Positions 1 to 7,954 are shown, numbered from the stretch's first letter. The stretch: DNA of 64,000 nucleotides from Pseudomonas sp. TH41 (GCF_016650695.1 NZ_JAEKFH010000005.1:186001-250000); one strand, 5' to 3'. Numbers and translations: made by a program. Notes: a model not told the origin generated them from the sequence alone.

Positions 1-2
1 TC

Positions 3-800
3 GTCGAGCTGGGCAAGATTTCCCCAGTGGTTGCCGACCTGCGCCCCAGTGGCCGGTACATGATGAGCGAGCTGGTCGCCATCGGCGGTATTCAACCCTT
101 GATGAAGCGCATGCTCGCCGCCGGCATGTTGCATGGCGATGTGCTGACGGTCACGGGTAAGACACTGGCGGAAAATCTGCAAAACGTGCCCGACTACCCC
201 GCCGGCCAGGATGTGATTCTGCCGTTCGACCAGCCCGTCAAAAAGGACTCGCACCTGGTGGTGCTACGCGGCAACCTCTCGCCCACCGGCGCGGTGGCCA
301 AGATCACGGGCAAGGAAGGCCTGCGCTTTGAAGGTACGGCCCGGGTCTACCACGGCGAGGAAGGCGCGCTGGCCGGCATCCTCAATGGCGAAGTCAAAGC
401 CGGTGACGTGATCGTGATCCGCTACGAAGGCCCCAAGGGCGGACCCGGCATGCGCGAAATGCTTTCGCCGACATCGGCGGTCATGGGCAAAGGACTGGGC
501 AAGGACGTGGCGCTGATTACCGACGGCCGTTTCTCCGGAGGCTCGCACGGTTTTGTGGTGGGGCATATCACGCCTGAAGCCTTTGATGGCGGCCCGATTG
601 CGCTGATCGAAGACGGTGACACGATCACCATCGACGCGCAAACCCGGCAGATTACGGTCGATGTCTCCGACGCCGTGCTGGCTGAGCGCAAGACCCGCTG
701 GGTGCGGCCGCAATCCAAATACAAACGCGGGGTGTTGGCCAAGTATGCGAAGACTGTGTCCAGCGCCTCGGAGGGCGCGGTTACGGATAAATACCTTTAG
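3..800 (+). CDS. ilvD: Dihydroxy-acid dehydratase, C-terminal part (5' end outside window)
   Basis: The frame is open from the window edge to a TAG at 798-800, so only about 265 C-terminal residues are present. They match the IlvD/Edd family: SPTGAVAKITGKEG, the run GPKGGPGMREMLSPTSA, then LITDGRFSGGSHGFVVGHITPEA, and a tail resembling those of IlvD proteins (YKRGVLAKYAKTVSSAS). IlvD dehydrates 2,3-dihydroxy acids to 2-keto acids in isoleucine and valine synthesis with an Fe-S cluster; the cluster cysteines lie upstream of this fragment. A sugar-acid dehydratase of the same family cannot be fully excluded from the C-terminus alone. A REP hairpin begins four bases after the stop and may serve as the transcript end. 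Confidence 0.9.
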   Translation, partial: VELGKISPVVADLRPSGRYMMSELVAIGGIQPLMKRMLAAGMLHGDVLTVTGKTLAENLQNVPDYPAGQDVILPFDQPVKKDSHLVVLRGNLSPTGAVAKITGKEGLRFEGTARVYHGEEGALAGILNGEVKAGDVIVIRYEGPKGGPGMREMLSPTSAVMGKGLGKDVALITDGRFSGGSHGFVVGHITPEAFDGGPIALIEDGDTITIDAQTRQITVDVSDAVLAERKTRWVRPQSKYKRGVLAKYAKTVSSASEGAVTDKYL

Positions 801-803
801 AGC

Positions 804-896
804 AAAAGATCGCAGCCTGCGGCAGCTCCTACAGGGATCGTGTACACCCGGGACGCACGCAATCAATGTAGGAGCTGCCGCAGGCTGCGATCTTTT
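804..896. repeat. REP doublet (REPIN) after ilvD
   Basis: Two perfect 30-base arms (804-833 and 867-896) face each other around a 33-base spacer. The core is GTAGGAGCTGCCGCAGGC plus GATCTTTT. It lies between the convergent ends of ilvD and the chemoreceptor gene. This family recurs at eight places in the window. Confidence 0.9.
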
Positions 897-905
897 AGCG
901 ACGTA

Positions 906-2519
906 TCAAAGACGAAACCGATCCACCGATTGCGACAGCTTCCCTGCCAGCGTGGACAATTCATCGGTGGTCGAAGCCGTCTGCCCGATGACCTTGCTGT
1001 TGCCTTCGGACATGCCCGCAATCATTTCCACCTGATGGGCGATTTCGTTACTGGCCAGGCTCTGCTCGCCAATGGTGCGGGTGATGTCGTTGACCAGTTG
1101 CGTGGTGTTCAGCGTCGCTTCAAGGATTTCGCGGATGGCGCGCTCGACCTCGGCGGTCACGGCCATGCCTTTATCGACCTGGGCCACACCGGCCTCCATG
1201 CTGGTGACTGCCTCGCGGGTACTTTGCTGGATGCGTGAGACCATGTTGGCAATTTCCTGGGTGGAGGCGCTGGTGCGCCCGGCCAGGCTGCGGACTTCGT
1301 CGGCCACCACGGCAAATCCACGCCCCTGCTCACCGGCACGAGCCGCCTCGATGGCAGCGTTCAGCGCCAGCAGGTTGGTTTGATCGGCAATACCCTTGAT
1401 CACCTGAATGATGCTGAAAATTCCTTCGGATTCCTTGTCCAGCGTGCGGATCACCTGTGCCGACTGCTGCGCCGAACGCGCAATCCCGTCCATGTCGTTG
1501 ACGACCTGATGAATCACGCGACCGCCGTCCTTGGCCAGTGTCTCGGCCTGGTTGGCCATGTTCAATGCACGCTCGGCGTGCCGGGTGATTTCCTCGATGC
1601 TCGCGGTCATTTCGCTGGCGGCCGCCGCCATGGTGCTGGCCGCTGCGCTTTGTTGCTGGCTGCTGCCGGCGACCTCGTGGCAGCCATTGCTCAACTGCTC
1701 GCTCATGCCACTCACGCCATGGGCGTTGCTACGTACCACCTCGATCATGCCGCGCAGGTCGCGTTGCATGGTCGCCAGGCTGCGAATCAACGCGCTGGCT
1801 TCGTCCTTGTGAGTGGGCTCGATAATCGGTTCGCTGAGGTTGCCATGGGCGATGCTGTCGGCGATGCGGCTGGCGGTCTGCAACGGGCCCATGATGCTCA
1901 GAATCACCCAGCGTCCCTGGGCAAGCAGTAACAACAGGCTGGCGATGAGCACGCCGCCAAGAACGAAGTTGGCGTTGTTGATGACTTGCTGGGTGCCTGC
2001 GCGGGTCTGTTGGGTGTTGGTTTCGATCAGCTCACTGAGGGCCTCCATCTGGTCTTCCAGTTGGCTGAACACGGTATTGAACGTACCCAGTTCCTTTTGC
2101 GCGGCCTCGGGATTTTCCAGTGCCAGACCAACGATGCGTTCGGCGGCGCTGATGTAGGTATCGAGGCTCGGCTTGATCTTGTTCAGCCCCGCCTTGATGG
2201 TGTCGTTAACCGGCAGCTTGAGATTGTTACCCAGCACTTCACGAAAACGCCCCGCATGCTCGTCAATGGAACTGCGCACCTCGGCTTTGCTGCTGGTGCT
2301 TTTGCCCAGTCCGACCAGCATCGCAGACAGCACGTCGGCACGCAGGGCGTCGTGCATCATGTCGGCTTCGAGGTGATTGCGCAGCGCGGCCATACTGACC
2401 TCGTTGTCGTTCACGGCGTCGGCCATCCGGGTGTTTCCCACGTAACTGACCAGGCTCATGATCAGGGCGGTGAGCAGGCCGGTGCCAATCAGCAAGAGCA
2501 AGCGTAATTTTATCGACAC
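906..2519 (-). CDS. Methyl-accepting chemotaxis protein
   Basis: A 537-residue transmembrane chemoreceptor. Residues 5-27 form the first membrane helix, followed by a mostly helical periplasmic ligand domain of about 160 residues. A second membrane helix (around 185-212) leads into a HAMP linker. The cytoplasmic signalling hairpin contains the conserved tip IADQTNLLALNAAIEAARAG followed by GRGFAVVADEVRSLAGRT, which couples receptors to CheA/CheW. The start is GTG at 2519, preceded by AGGGGA. The protein ends in SVDRFRL and lacks the C-terminal NWETF-type pentapeptide that recruits CheR/CheB in some receptors. It appears monocistronic. The ligand cannot be read from the sequence. Confidence 0.95.
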   Translation of the reverse strand: MSIKLRLLLLIGTGLLTALIMSLVSYVGNTRMADAVNDNEVSMAALRNHLEADMMHDALRADVLSAMLVGLGKSTSSKAEVRSSIDEHAGRFREVLGNNLKLPVNDTIKAGLNKIKPSLDTYISAAERIVGLALENPEAAQKELGTFNTVFSQLEDQMEALSELIETNTQQTRAGTQQVINNANFVLGGVLIASLLLLLAQGRWVILSIMGPLQTASRIADSIAHGNLSEPIIEPTHKDEASALIRSLATMQRDLRGMIEVVRSNAHGVSGMSEQLSNGCHEVAGSSQQQSAAASTMAAAASEMTASIEEITRHAERALNMANQAETLAKDGGRVIHQVVNDMDGIARSAQQSAQVIRTLDKESEGIFSIIQVIKGIADQTNLLALNAAIEAARAGEQGRGFAVVADEVRSLAGRTSASTQEIANMVSRIQQSTREAVTSMEAGVAQVDKGMAVTAEVERAIREILEATLNTTQLVNDITRTIGEQSLASNEIAHQVEMIAGMSEGNSKVIGQTASTTDELSTLAGKLSQSVDRFRL

Positions 2520-2736
2520 TCTGTGGGTCCCCTGTCAGTTGGGTGTAGCCATCCGTGGATGGCTTTTCTGAACAGGTTATCGACGGTGCCTACGGGGAGT
2601 TGAAGGCTATTTCCAGTCTTGCGACATGCGGTCGTCATCTGCGCTTTTTTTCATTTTCTAAAGCCGCCAACCATTCGTCGGGAAGGCGTCACAAATCCCC
2701 TTGACGCCGATTCCCTTCTGCGCGATTATTATTTCA

Positions 2737-2763
2737 ATCGCATACGATACAAACGCATACGAT
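2737..2763. promoter_or_regulatory. Candidate OhrR operator: two direct copies of CGCATACGAT
   Basis: The decamer CGCATACGAT occurs at 2739-2748 and again at 2754-2763, 15 bases apart, about 40-60 bases upstream of the first ohr start. A related sequence (ATCGCGTACG, 3878-3887) lies upstream of the ohrR gene, and the palindrome at 3305-3327 upstream of the second ohr contains GCATACG in both orientations. The assignment to OhrR is an inference from position and recurrence. Confidence 0.5.
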
Positions 2764-2800
2764 GCTACACCTACCTAATGCACCCTTGAGGATTCACCCC

Positions 2801-3253
2801 ATGAGCAAGATTGAAAAAGTACTGGCCACCGGCAAAACCCACACCACCATCAGCAGCGCTGACAGCACTTCACGCGGTCATGACGGTCGCCTCGACATCG
2901 CGCTGTCGACGCCCGGAAACGCGAAGCCAACTCACGTGTTCGCAGGTACCCAGCCGCATCCGGCTGCCGAGCAACTGTTCGCCGGCGCATGGTCAGCCTG
3001 CTACACCGCCGCCGTGGGGCTCGTGGCCGATGAACTGAACGTGGTGCTGCCGGCGGATATGTCCGTCGACATCGAAGTCGATCTGGGTCAGACCGGTCCG
3101 GCCTACTTCCTCCAGGCTCGGTTGACCCTTCGTGTCCCGGGTCTGCCACACGACATCGCGACGACACTGGCGCATACCGCCGACCAGATATGCCCGTACT
3201 CGAAGGCAACGCGAGGTAACATTGAGGTGGCCCTGAACGTTCTCACGGCTTGA
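2801..3253 (+). CDS. Ohr/OsmC-family organic hydroperoxide reductase, copy 1
   Basis: A 150-residue OsmC-fold protein of the Ohr type. Both peroxidatic-site elements are visible: EQLFAGAWSACYTAA with Cys67 and QICPYSKATRGNI with Cys131. Ohr enzymes reduce organic hydroperoxides in the cytoplasm using this cysteine pair and lipoylated partners. I chose the ATG at 2801 because GAGG sits about ten bases upstream and because copy 2 starts with the same MSKIEKVL; an in-frame ATG at 2762 would add 13 residues that are not conserved in copy 2. Copy 2 follows 108 bases downstream and an OhrR regulator lies just beyond, so peroxide-induced expression is likely. Confidence 0.92.
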   Translation: MSKIEKVLATGKTHTTISSADSTSRGHDGRLDIALSTPGNAKPTHVFAGTQPHPAAEQLFAGAWSACYTAAVGLVADELNVVLPADMSVDIEVDLGQTGPAYFLQARLTLRVPGLPHDIATTLAHTADQICPYSKATRGNIEVALNVLTA

Positions 3254-3304
3254 TGAACCGCATGTCATTGATATCGATTGGCATTGTCGATATGCCATAT
3301 ATGC

Positions 3305-3327
3305 CGCATACGCTTTAAGCGTATGCG
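3305..3327. promoter_or_regulatory. Perfect 11-base palindrome between the two ohr genes
   Basis: CGCATACGCTT and AAGCGTATGCG flank a single central T. The half-site shares GCATACG with the repeats upstream of copy 1. It sits 35 bases before the start of copy 2, fitting an operator, although as RNA it would also form a strong hairpin. Confidence 0.5.
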
Positions 3328-3361
3328 TCTTTAAACCCGGTAAAATTTCGAGGATTTCTCC

Positions 3362-3802
3362 ATGAGCAAGATCGAAAAAGTCCTGATGACAGGCAAAACC
3401 CATACGACGTACAGCGAGGCTGGCAACTCTTCCCGCGGCCTCGACATTCAGCTCTCGTCGCCAGGAAACGCGAAACCGGCACACGTGTTCGCCGCCATTC
3501 AGCCGCATCCGACCGCAGAGCAGCTGTTTGCAGGAGCATGGTCGGCCTGCTACACCGCCGCGGTGGAGCTTGCGGCCAAAAATATGAAGGTGACGCTTCC
3601 ACCCGATCTGTCCGTCGACATCGAGGTCGATCTGGGCCAGACCGGTCCCGCCTACTTCCTCCAGGCGCGGCTGAATCTCCGGGTGCCGGGCTTGGCGCAA
3701 AACGTTGCGACGGAGTTGGCCCATGCCGCAGACCAGATCTGTCCGTACTCGAAGGCGACGCGCGGCAACATCGACGTCGCCATTAACGCCATCACGGCAT
3801 GA
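3362..3802 (+). CDS. Ohr/OsmC-family organic hydroperoxide reductase, copy 2
   Basis: A 146-residue close paralogue of the preceding gene. The same motifs are present: EQLFAGAWSACYTAA with Cys63 and QICPYSKATRGNI with Cys127. The two proteins differ mainly in residues 17-30 and in the stretch after the first cysteine (ELAAKNMKVTLPPDLS versus GLVADELNVVLPADMS), which suggests an old tandem duplication rather than a recent one. The ATG at 3362 has CGAGGATTTCTCC upstream. It has its own upstream palindrome, so it may be transcribed separately as well as by read-through. Confidence 0.92.
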   Translation: MSKIEKVLMTGKTHTTYSEAGNSSRGLDIQLSSPGNAKPAHVFAAIQPHPTAEQLFAGAWSACYTAAVELAAKNMKVTLPPDLSVDIEVDLGQTGPAYFLQARLNLRVPGLAQNVATELAHAADQICPYSKATRGNIDVAINAITA

Positions 3803-3936
3803 TGCCGCGTGCGGCCGATTCGACGGAGTTTGCTCGTCGAAACGGCCGCAACCCACAGTTAGAGCACTTCCGATATGATCGCGTACGTCGTATAGTTCAC
3901 CCTTGCTAGATACGTCTTTGGCTAACGAGGTAGCAC

Positions 3937-4398
3937 ATGAAACCCACCGATAACGACCTCCCCGCTGACCTGAAGCTTTCCGACTTTCTGTGTTTCGCGG
4001 TGTATTCCACGAACCTGGCTTTCGGCAAGGCCTACAAGCCGATACTCGAACAGCTTGGGCTCACCTATACGCAATACATCACCATCGTTGCGCTATGGGA
4101 GGAAGACAATGTGACCGTCGGTAGCCTCGGCGAGAAGTTGTTTCTTGAATCGAACACCCTCACGCCGATTCTTAAGAAACTGGAGGTGATGGGCTATCTG
4201 CTGAGACAGCGTGATCCAGAGGACGAGCGCCAGGTGCGGATCAGCCTGACGAAGGAAGGTCGGCAGTTGCGCGAAAAGCGCCCGGAAATGGGCCTGTCGG
4301 ACGCAACGGGCCTGACGTCGGGCGAGTTTGTGCAAATACAGAACGCTATTGTGAAGCTGCGCAACAACCTCATCCGGTCGACGAAAGACACGGCGTAA
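3937..4398 (+). CDS. ohrR: MarR-family organic peroxide sensor, OhrR-like
   Basis: A 153-residue winged-helix MarR protein. The N-terminal FLCFAVYS places Cys19 where OhrR proteins carry the reactive, peroxide-sensing cysteine. It is the only cysteine in the protein, so it would be a one-Cys OhrR that senses through a mixed disulfide with a small thiol. The DNA-binding region includes TVGSLGEKLFLESNTLTPIL and the wing RDPEDERQVRISLT. The ATG at 3937 follows ACGAGGTAGCAC. Placement after two ohr genes supports the role as their repressor. The upstream region contains ATCGCGTACG, suggesting autoregulation. Confidence 0.88.
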   Translation: MKPTDNDLPADLKLSDFLCFAVYSTNLAFGKAYKPILEQLGLTYTQYITIVALWEEDNVTVGSLGEKLFLESNTLTPILKKLEVMGYLLRQRDPEDERQVRISLTKEGRQLREKRPEMGLSDATGLTSGEFVQIQNAIVKLRNNLIRSTKDTA

Positions 4399-4637
4399 AC
4401 GCGGACTGGCCGGACCGACGTAATCCCCTTTCAGGGACTATGACCTACTTTCGCCAGGCATTCATCTCGTGCCAAATCCGAGCGGCGCGCAGGTAGTTGT
4501 CGATCTCCCGGATCAGAAACTGGTCCGCAATGTCTTGAGGCGGAGTACAACTGAATTCCGTTTCGGTTTTGCATGGTCGTTTCCAGTCCATTGAAGCGTC
4601 GTGAAACGCTTCACGTAGCGTTAAATGAGCGGTCGAA

Positions 4638-6119
4638 TCAACCGTCGAGCGAACACCCTCGGAAAAACTGCTTGAACAAGGCCGTTGGCAAATGATCGGC
4701 ATCGAGCAAACCGAAGTGCTTGCCGACATTACGTCCCAACGCCATAAGCGTCCGTGCAGCGTTCTCGGTCCCGGCATAACCAGCGCTCAAAACGTAGTCG
4801 ACGCGTTCCTTTTCCGAGGCCGCAAGCTCATACGCATTGCCCGTGATCAACACATCCACCAGACACACGTTTTCGCGTTCATCACTCAGCGTAAACGGCT
4901 CCAGTTCATCCATTTCCAGTGCTGCACACAGCCCCTCCTGACCACCCGTGACGATTCGCTGAAGCGCTTCGAGCGGCCGACCGAACAGGTCGAACTCCTG
5001 AATGGAAAACGGGAAGCAGTAACCCCGCGCGGTAGCCAGCTTGAGCGATTTTTCATTGCGCGAATTGGCCATAAGCCAGGCAATGAACGTCGCTTTGTTA
5101 TCGGCTGCACCACTGTGGCGGAAGGCCAGGTAATCCGCGAGAACCTGGCTGAAGGGATGCCCTGTCGGGACCCAGCCCTGGCCGCTACTTTCCTGCGGTT
5201 GCTCTTCAATGTCAGGGGCCGCTTTTTTCGGATCAGGCGCCAGCGCCACACCAAAGCATCGCAGGTCATAACCGAGCATGAACAAACTGGCCTCGAAGGC
5301 GTGACAGCGCGCTGGCATTTCCCCTTCACCCGCAAACCAGTCGGTGCGTTTGAGCACCGCCCGGACAATCCAGCCGAGGCGTACCTGCCAACGTGCCCAT
5401 TCGGCGTACTCGATCGCCGAAAATTGCGGCGCCGCCAGACCCTCCAGAAACGCTCCGGGGTTGCGGATCTGGCTACCACGAGCGGCTCCGGACGGGAATG
5501 CCAGCAGGGGCTTGCGACGCTCCGTCCGTTGCTGGCAATACAACGAATACAGCATGCCAGTCGCAGCGCCGACACGGCTGTCGTAGATCGGTGAACCCGA
5601 GCCATCAAACAAGGCGTGGATTTTGGTCAGCCCCGCGTCAAAACGTTCAACGCTACTGGCATCGAGATCGCTCAAATCGTTTTCGCCATCGAGCGACATG
5701 AGCCCGCCCATCTTTTGCAGGTAGCCCGACAACTCGCCCTTTGCGGCCAACCGGTGCAAAAACGGAATGGCCCCCCGTACGCCCCCCCAACGAAGGATCT
5801 GCAAACAGGCCTGAAGCACCTGTTGCTCATCACCCGCTTTAACCGCACTCGTCAGCCACTCGCGAAGTTGCCCGAGGGAGCGCCGGGTTTCAGCCCAGGT
5901 GTGCGAATCCACCGGACTGTCGTTGCTGTCTTGCCAGCTTGCCTTCCAACGATAGAGCGCAAGGACATGCTCGAAACCCTGGACGTGAGCCTTCAAACCA
6001 CCGGGCACATACTGGCTGGATTTGAAGTTCAGTTTGAAGCTCAGCGTCGGCAGATTCGTCACCAGCCACGCAACAAAAGCCTCTACTTCCGGTTGTGCCA
6101 AGAACTCTTCGCGCTTCAT
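4638..6119 (-). CDS. Uncharacterised 493-residue protein divergent from a WYL regulator
   Basis: I do not recognise this protein. It is soluble in appearance: no signal peptide or clear membrane helix, and rich in Trp, Leu and charged residues. Notable segments are FLAQPEVEAFVAWLVTNLP at the N-terminus, a central GSPIYDSRVGAATGMLY, and a C-terminal half with FLMLGYDLRCFGVA, VLADYLAFRHSG and a run of helices to the stop. The start ATG at 6119 has GAAAGGCAG upstream. A small membrane protein gene precedes it on the same strand, and the next gene, on the other strand, is a BrxR/CapW-type WYL regulator. That layout is common for phage-defence cassettes, but no nuclease, NTPase or toxin motif was identified. 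The IYDSRV motif may be a family signature. Confidence 0.75.
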   Translation of the reverse strand: MKREEFLAQPEVEAFVAWLVTNLPTLSFKLNFKSSQYVPGGLKAHVQGFEHVLALYRWKASWQDSNDSPVDSHTWAETRRSLGQLREWLTSAVKAGDEQQVLQACLQILRWGGVRGAIPFLHRLAAKGELSGYLQKMGGLMSLDGENDLSDLDASSVERFDAGLTKIHALFDGSGSPIYDSRVGAATGMLYSLYCQQRTERRKPLLAFPSGAARGSQIRNPGAFLEGLAAPQFSAIEYAEWARWQVRLGWIVRAVLKRTDWFAGEGEMPARCHAFEASLFMLGYDLRCFGVALAPDPKKAAPDIEEQPQESSGQGWVPTGHPFSQVLADYLAFRHSGAADNKATFIAWLMANSRNEKSLKLATARGYCFPFSIQEFDLFGRPLEALQRIVTGGQEGLCAALEMDELEPFTLSDERENVCLVDVLITGNAYELAASEKERVDYVLSAGYAGTENAARTLMALGRNVGKHFGLLDADHLPTALFKQFFRGCSLDG

Positions 6120-6214
6120 ACAGGCTGCCTTTCAGGTAATATCGAATGGCCACACCCTATGCAGAAGAGCCAGTCCTGTCCACATTGTCTGTCCATACAG
6201 GCATGTCTGTACCC

Positions 6215-6463
6215 TTATACCGCCGGCATCAATGCTTGCAGCAGCACCAGCTTTCTTTTCAGCTGCTCGACGTGCGCTCGTTCCGCTCTAAGCGCAGAAC
6301 GAAGCTCCTTGTTTTCCATTTCCCAGATCCGCGCCCAGCGAGTAGCAGTGCGACAGACCCGTATCATCTGCCAAACGCCATGCAATTTCAGGGACTGGAA
6401 CAACAACATCAACAGGATCAGCCCGAGCAATACCAGCGCACCTATCGAAACCATGTCCAACAT
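6215..6463 (-). CDS. Small single-pass membrane protein with coiled-coil tail
   Basis: About 82 residues. Residues 4-23 form one strongly hydrophobic helix (VSIGALVLLGLILLMLLFQS). The remainder is basic and heptad-like (MENKELRSALRAERAHVEQL), suggesting a cytoplasmic coiled coil. I place the start at the ATG at 6463 because AAAAGGA lies seven bases upstream; in-frame starts at 6469, 6484 or 6514 (GTG) would add only polar residues. It lies 95 bases upstream of the 493-residue gene on the same strand and probably shares its transcript. The function is unknown; membrane anchoring of the downstream protein would be one possibility. Confidence 0.6.
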   Translation of the reverse strand: MLDMVSIGALVLLGLILLMLLFQSLKLHGVWQMIRVCRTATRWARIWEMENKELRSALRAERAHVEQLKRKLVLLQALMPAV

Positions 6464-6587
6464 ATCCATATCCTTTTTATTCATGAGTTCGAACGACTTC
6501 GAAGACAGGAACACGATATGTAGTGATAAGCGACAGGTCTAGAATGTAGACTTATACAGGTAAACAATTCGAACAGATGGAGCGGCC
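6464..6587. promoter_or_regulatory. Divergent promoter region with three TTCGAA boxes
   Basis: This 124-base spacer separates the small membrane protein and the WYL regulator. TTCGAA occurs at 6488-6493 (within the 8-base palindrome GTTCGAAC), at 6498-6503 and at 6568-6573. The first two are ten bases apart, one helical turn. BrxR and CapW regulators bind inverted repeats in such spacers; assigning these boxes to the regulator is an inference. Confidence 0.45.
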
Positions 6588-7460
6588 ATGAAACGCATGC
6601 AAGACATCAAGCAAGTCCGCTGGGACCTGGCCCTTCGCTATCGATTGATCGAAACCGTTGCATGGTGGGAAGGCCGCCTGACCACGGGGCACTTGATCCA
6701 GAGCTTCGGGATCAGTCGTCAGCAGGCGTCGAAGGACATCAACACCTACATCACGGACCATGCGCCTAAAAATCTTACATATGACAAGCATCTCAAGGGC
6801 TATGTACCGAGCAAGCAATTCAAGCCGCGGTTCATCGACGACAGCGCCAACGCCTATCTGCATCTGTTGAACCAGACCCATTCTCGCGCACCGCATGTGG
6901 AGGGCCTGGCGCTGGCCTACGCACACACCATGGTCCTGGAAGTGCCGGACCGGACGATTCGGCCCGAAGTGTTGCGCCCGCTGCTCAAGGCTTGCCGCGA
7001 CAGCGAAGTGATCGAAGTCGAGTACGTTTCGCTCGCCAACCCGATTCCGGAAATTCGCCTGATCGCGCCGCACACGCTGATTTACACCGGTATGCGCTGG
7101 CATGTGCGGGCGTACTGCGAGAAGAATCGTGAGTACCGGGATTTTGTATTGAGTCGTTTGCGCGGCCAACCGGAGTTCGAGCGCAAGACCGAGAACCTCA
7201 TCGGCGACGACGAGGACTGGAACACCGAAGTGGCCGTGATCATCGAGCCAGACTCACGCCTCAAGCCGGAGCAGAAGGCGATCATCGAAGCCGACTTCGG
7301 GATGGAGGATGGTGTGCTGGTCATTCCAACACGCAGGGCGTTGGTCAAGTACGTGTTGCAACGCTTTCAGATCGATCCGAAGAAGCTCGACCCCAAGCCC
7401 GCCGCACAGCAGATCGTGGTCAAAAATCTGGATGAACTAAAACCTTGGCTTTATGAGTGA
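6588..7460 (+). CDS. WYL-domain transcriptional regulator, BrxR/CapW-like
   Basis: A 290-residue protein with the three-part layout of BrxR/CapW repressors. The N-terminal winged helix contains TTGHLIQSFGISRQQASKDI. The WYL domain (about 130-205) contains EVIEVEYVS, RLIAPHTLIYTGMRWHVRAYC and YRDFVLSRLRG. The C-terminal WCX region contains KYVLQRFQIDPKKLDP. The family length of about 290 residues matches. BrxR and CapW repress phage-defence operons and are thought to respond to nucleic acid or nucleotide ligands through the WYL domain. The ATG at 6588 follows GATGGAGCGGCC. Its partner is the divergent two-gene unit at 6463-4638. Confidence 0.85.
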   Translation: MKRMQDIKQVRWDLALRYRLIETVAWWEGRLTTGHLIQSFGISRQQASKDINTYITDHAPKNLTYDKHLKGYVPSKQFKPRFIDDSANAYLHLLNQTHSRAPHVEGLALAYAHTMVLEVPDRTIRPEVLRPLLKACRDSEVIEVEYVSLANPIPEIRLIAPHTLIYTGMRWHVRAYCEKNREYRDFVLSRLRGQPEFERKTENLIGDDEDWNTEVAVIIEPDSRLKPEQKAIIEADFGMEDGVLVIPTRRALVKYVLQRFQIDPKKLDPKPAAQQIVVKNLDELKPWLYE

Positions 7461-7520
7461 CCCCATGAATCGCCATGGGTAAAACGCCGGACACTGCTGT
7501 TCGAGACCTGACGCGATGCT

Positions 7521-7570
7521 CCCTCGTGGCGAGGGAGCTTGCTCCCGCTCGGCTGCGAAGCAGTCGCAAG
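7521..7570. repeat. REP-like hairpin cluster, single unit
   Basis: TCCCTCG-TGG-CGAGGGA (7521-7537) overlaps GGGAGCTTGCTCCC (7535-7548), followed by CGGCTGCGAAGCAGTCG. This resembles a repeat common in intergenic DNA of fluorescent pseudomonads. It lies between the convergent WYL regulator and the molbindin gene and could terminate either transcript. Confidence 0.6.
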
Positions 7571-7598
7571 ACCGGTGAATGGGGTGTGCCTGAGACAA

Positions 7599-7814
7599 TC
7601 AGAGCTTGGCGATCGATACTTCGGTGGATTTGACGAAGGCAATGACTTCACTGCCCACCTTCAATTCAAGATCGCGCACTGAACGAGTGGTAATCACCGA
7701 GGTGACGATTCCGGAAGCGGTTTGCACATCGATTTCGGAAACCACCTCGCCTTCCACTATTTCCTTGATGACGCCCTTGAACTGGTTCCGCACGTTGATC
7801 GCTTTGATGGTCAT
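7599..7814 (-). CDS. Molbindin (TOBE/Mop domain molybdate-binding protein)
   Basis: A 71-residue protein made of a single TOBE/Mop domain: AINVRNQFKGVIKEIVEGEV near the start and SVRDLELKVGSEVIAFVKST near the end. Mop proteins form small oligomers that bind molybdate or tungstate in the cytoplasm and are thought to buffer the oxyanion. The ATG at 7814 has AGGAAGCCTCATC upstream; longer in-frame starts add 17 non-conserved residues. No ModABC transporter or molybdopterin gene is nearby, so this is an isolated molbindin. Confidence 0.9.
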   Translation of the reverse strand: MTIKAINVRNQFKGVIKEIVEGEVVSEIDVQTASGIVTSVITTRSVRDLELKVGSEVIAFVKSTEVSIAKL

Positions 7815-7894
7815 GATGAGGCTTCCTGTCTGATGTTGGGCAAAACCGCACTGATGTGCAGGCATTCAAAGTGCGCCTCCTCAGGCAACATTAA

Positions 7895-7924
7895 AAGGAA
7901 TAAATAATGATTTGTTTATTCCTT
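7895..7924. promoter_or_regulatory. Perfect inverted repeat upstream of the molbindin gene
   Basis: AAGGAATAAA (7895-7904) and TTTATTCCTT (7915-7924) flank a ten-base centre, in an AT-rich stretch about 80 bases upstream of the molbindin start. An operator is plausible. It does not match the ModE consensus as I know it. Confidence 0.4.
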
Positions 7925-7954
7925 AATAGAATATAAACCCCAAAATTAATGTCG

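Noticed and set aside
804..896. Paired repeats considered as CRISPR
   Set aside because: The repeats are inverted pairs at scattered intergenic sites, not direct repeats with regular spacers, and no cas gene is present.
4445..4777. A 110-codon minus-strand frame overlapping the end of the 493-residue gene
   Set aside because: Only its last 30 residues look protein-like, there is no ribosome binding site, and most of it is a shadow of the larger gene. It could be a remnant of a downstream gene, but I cannot support a call.
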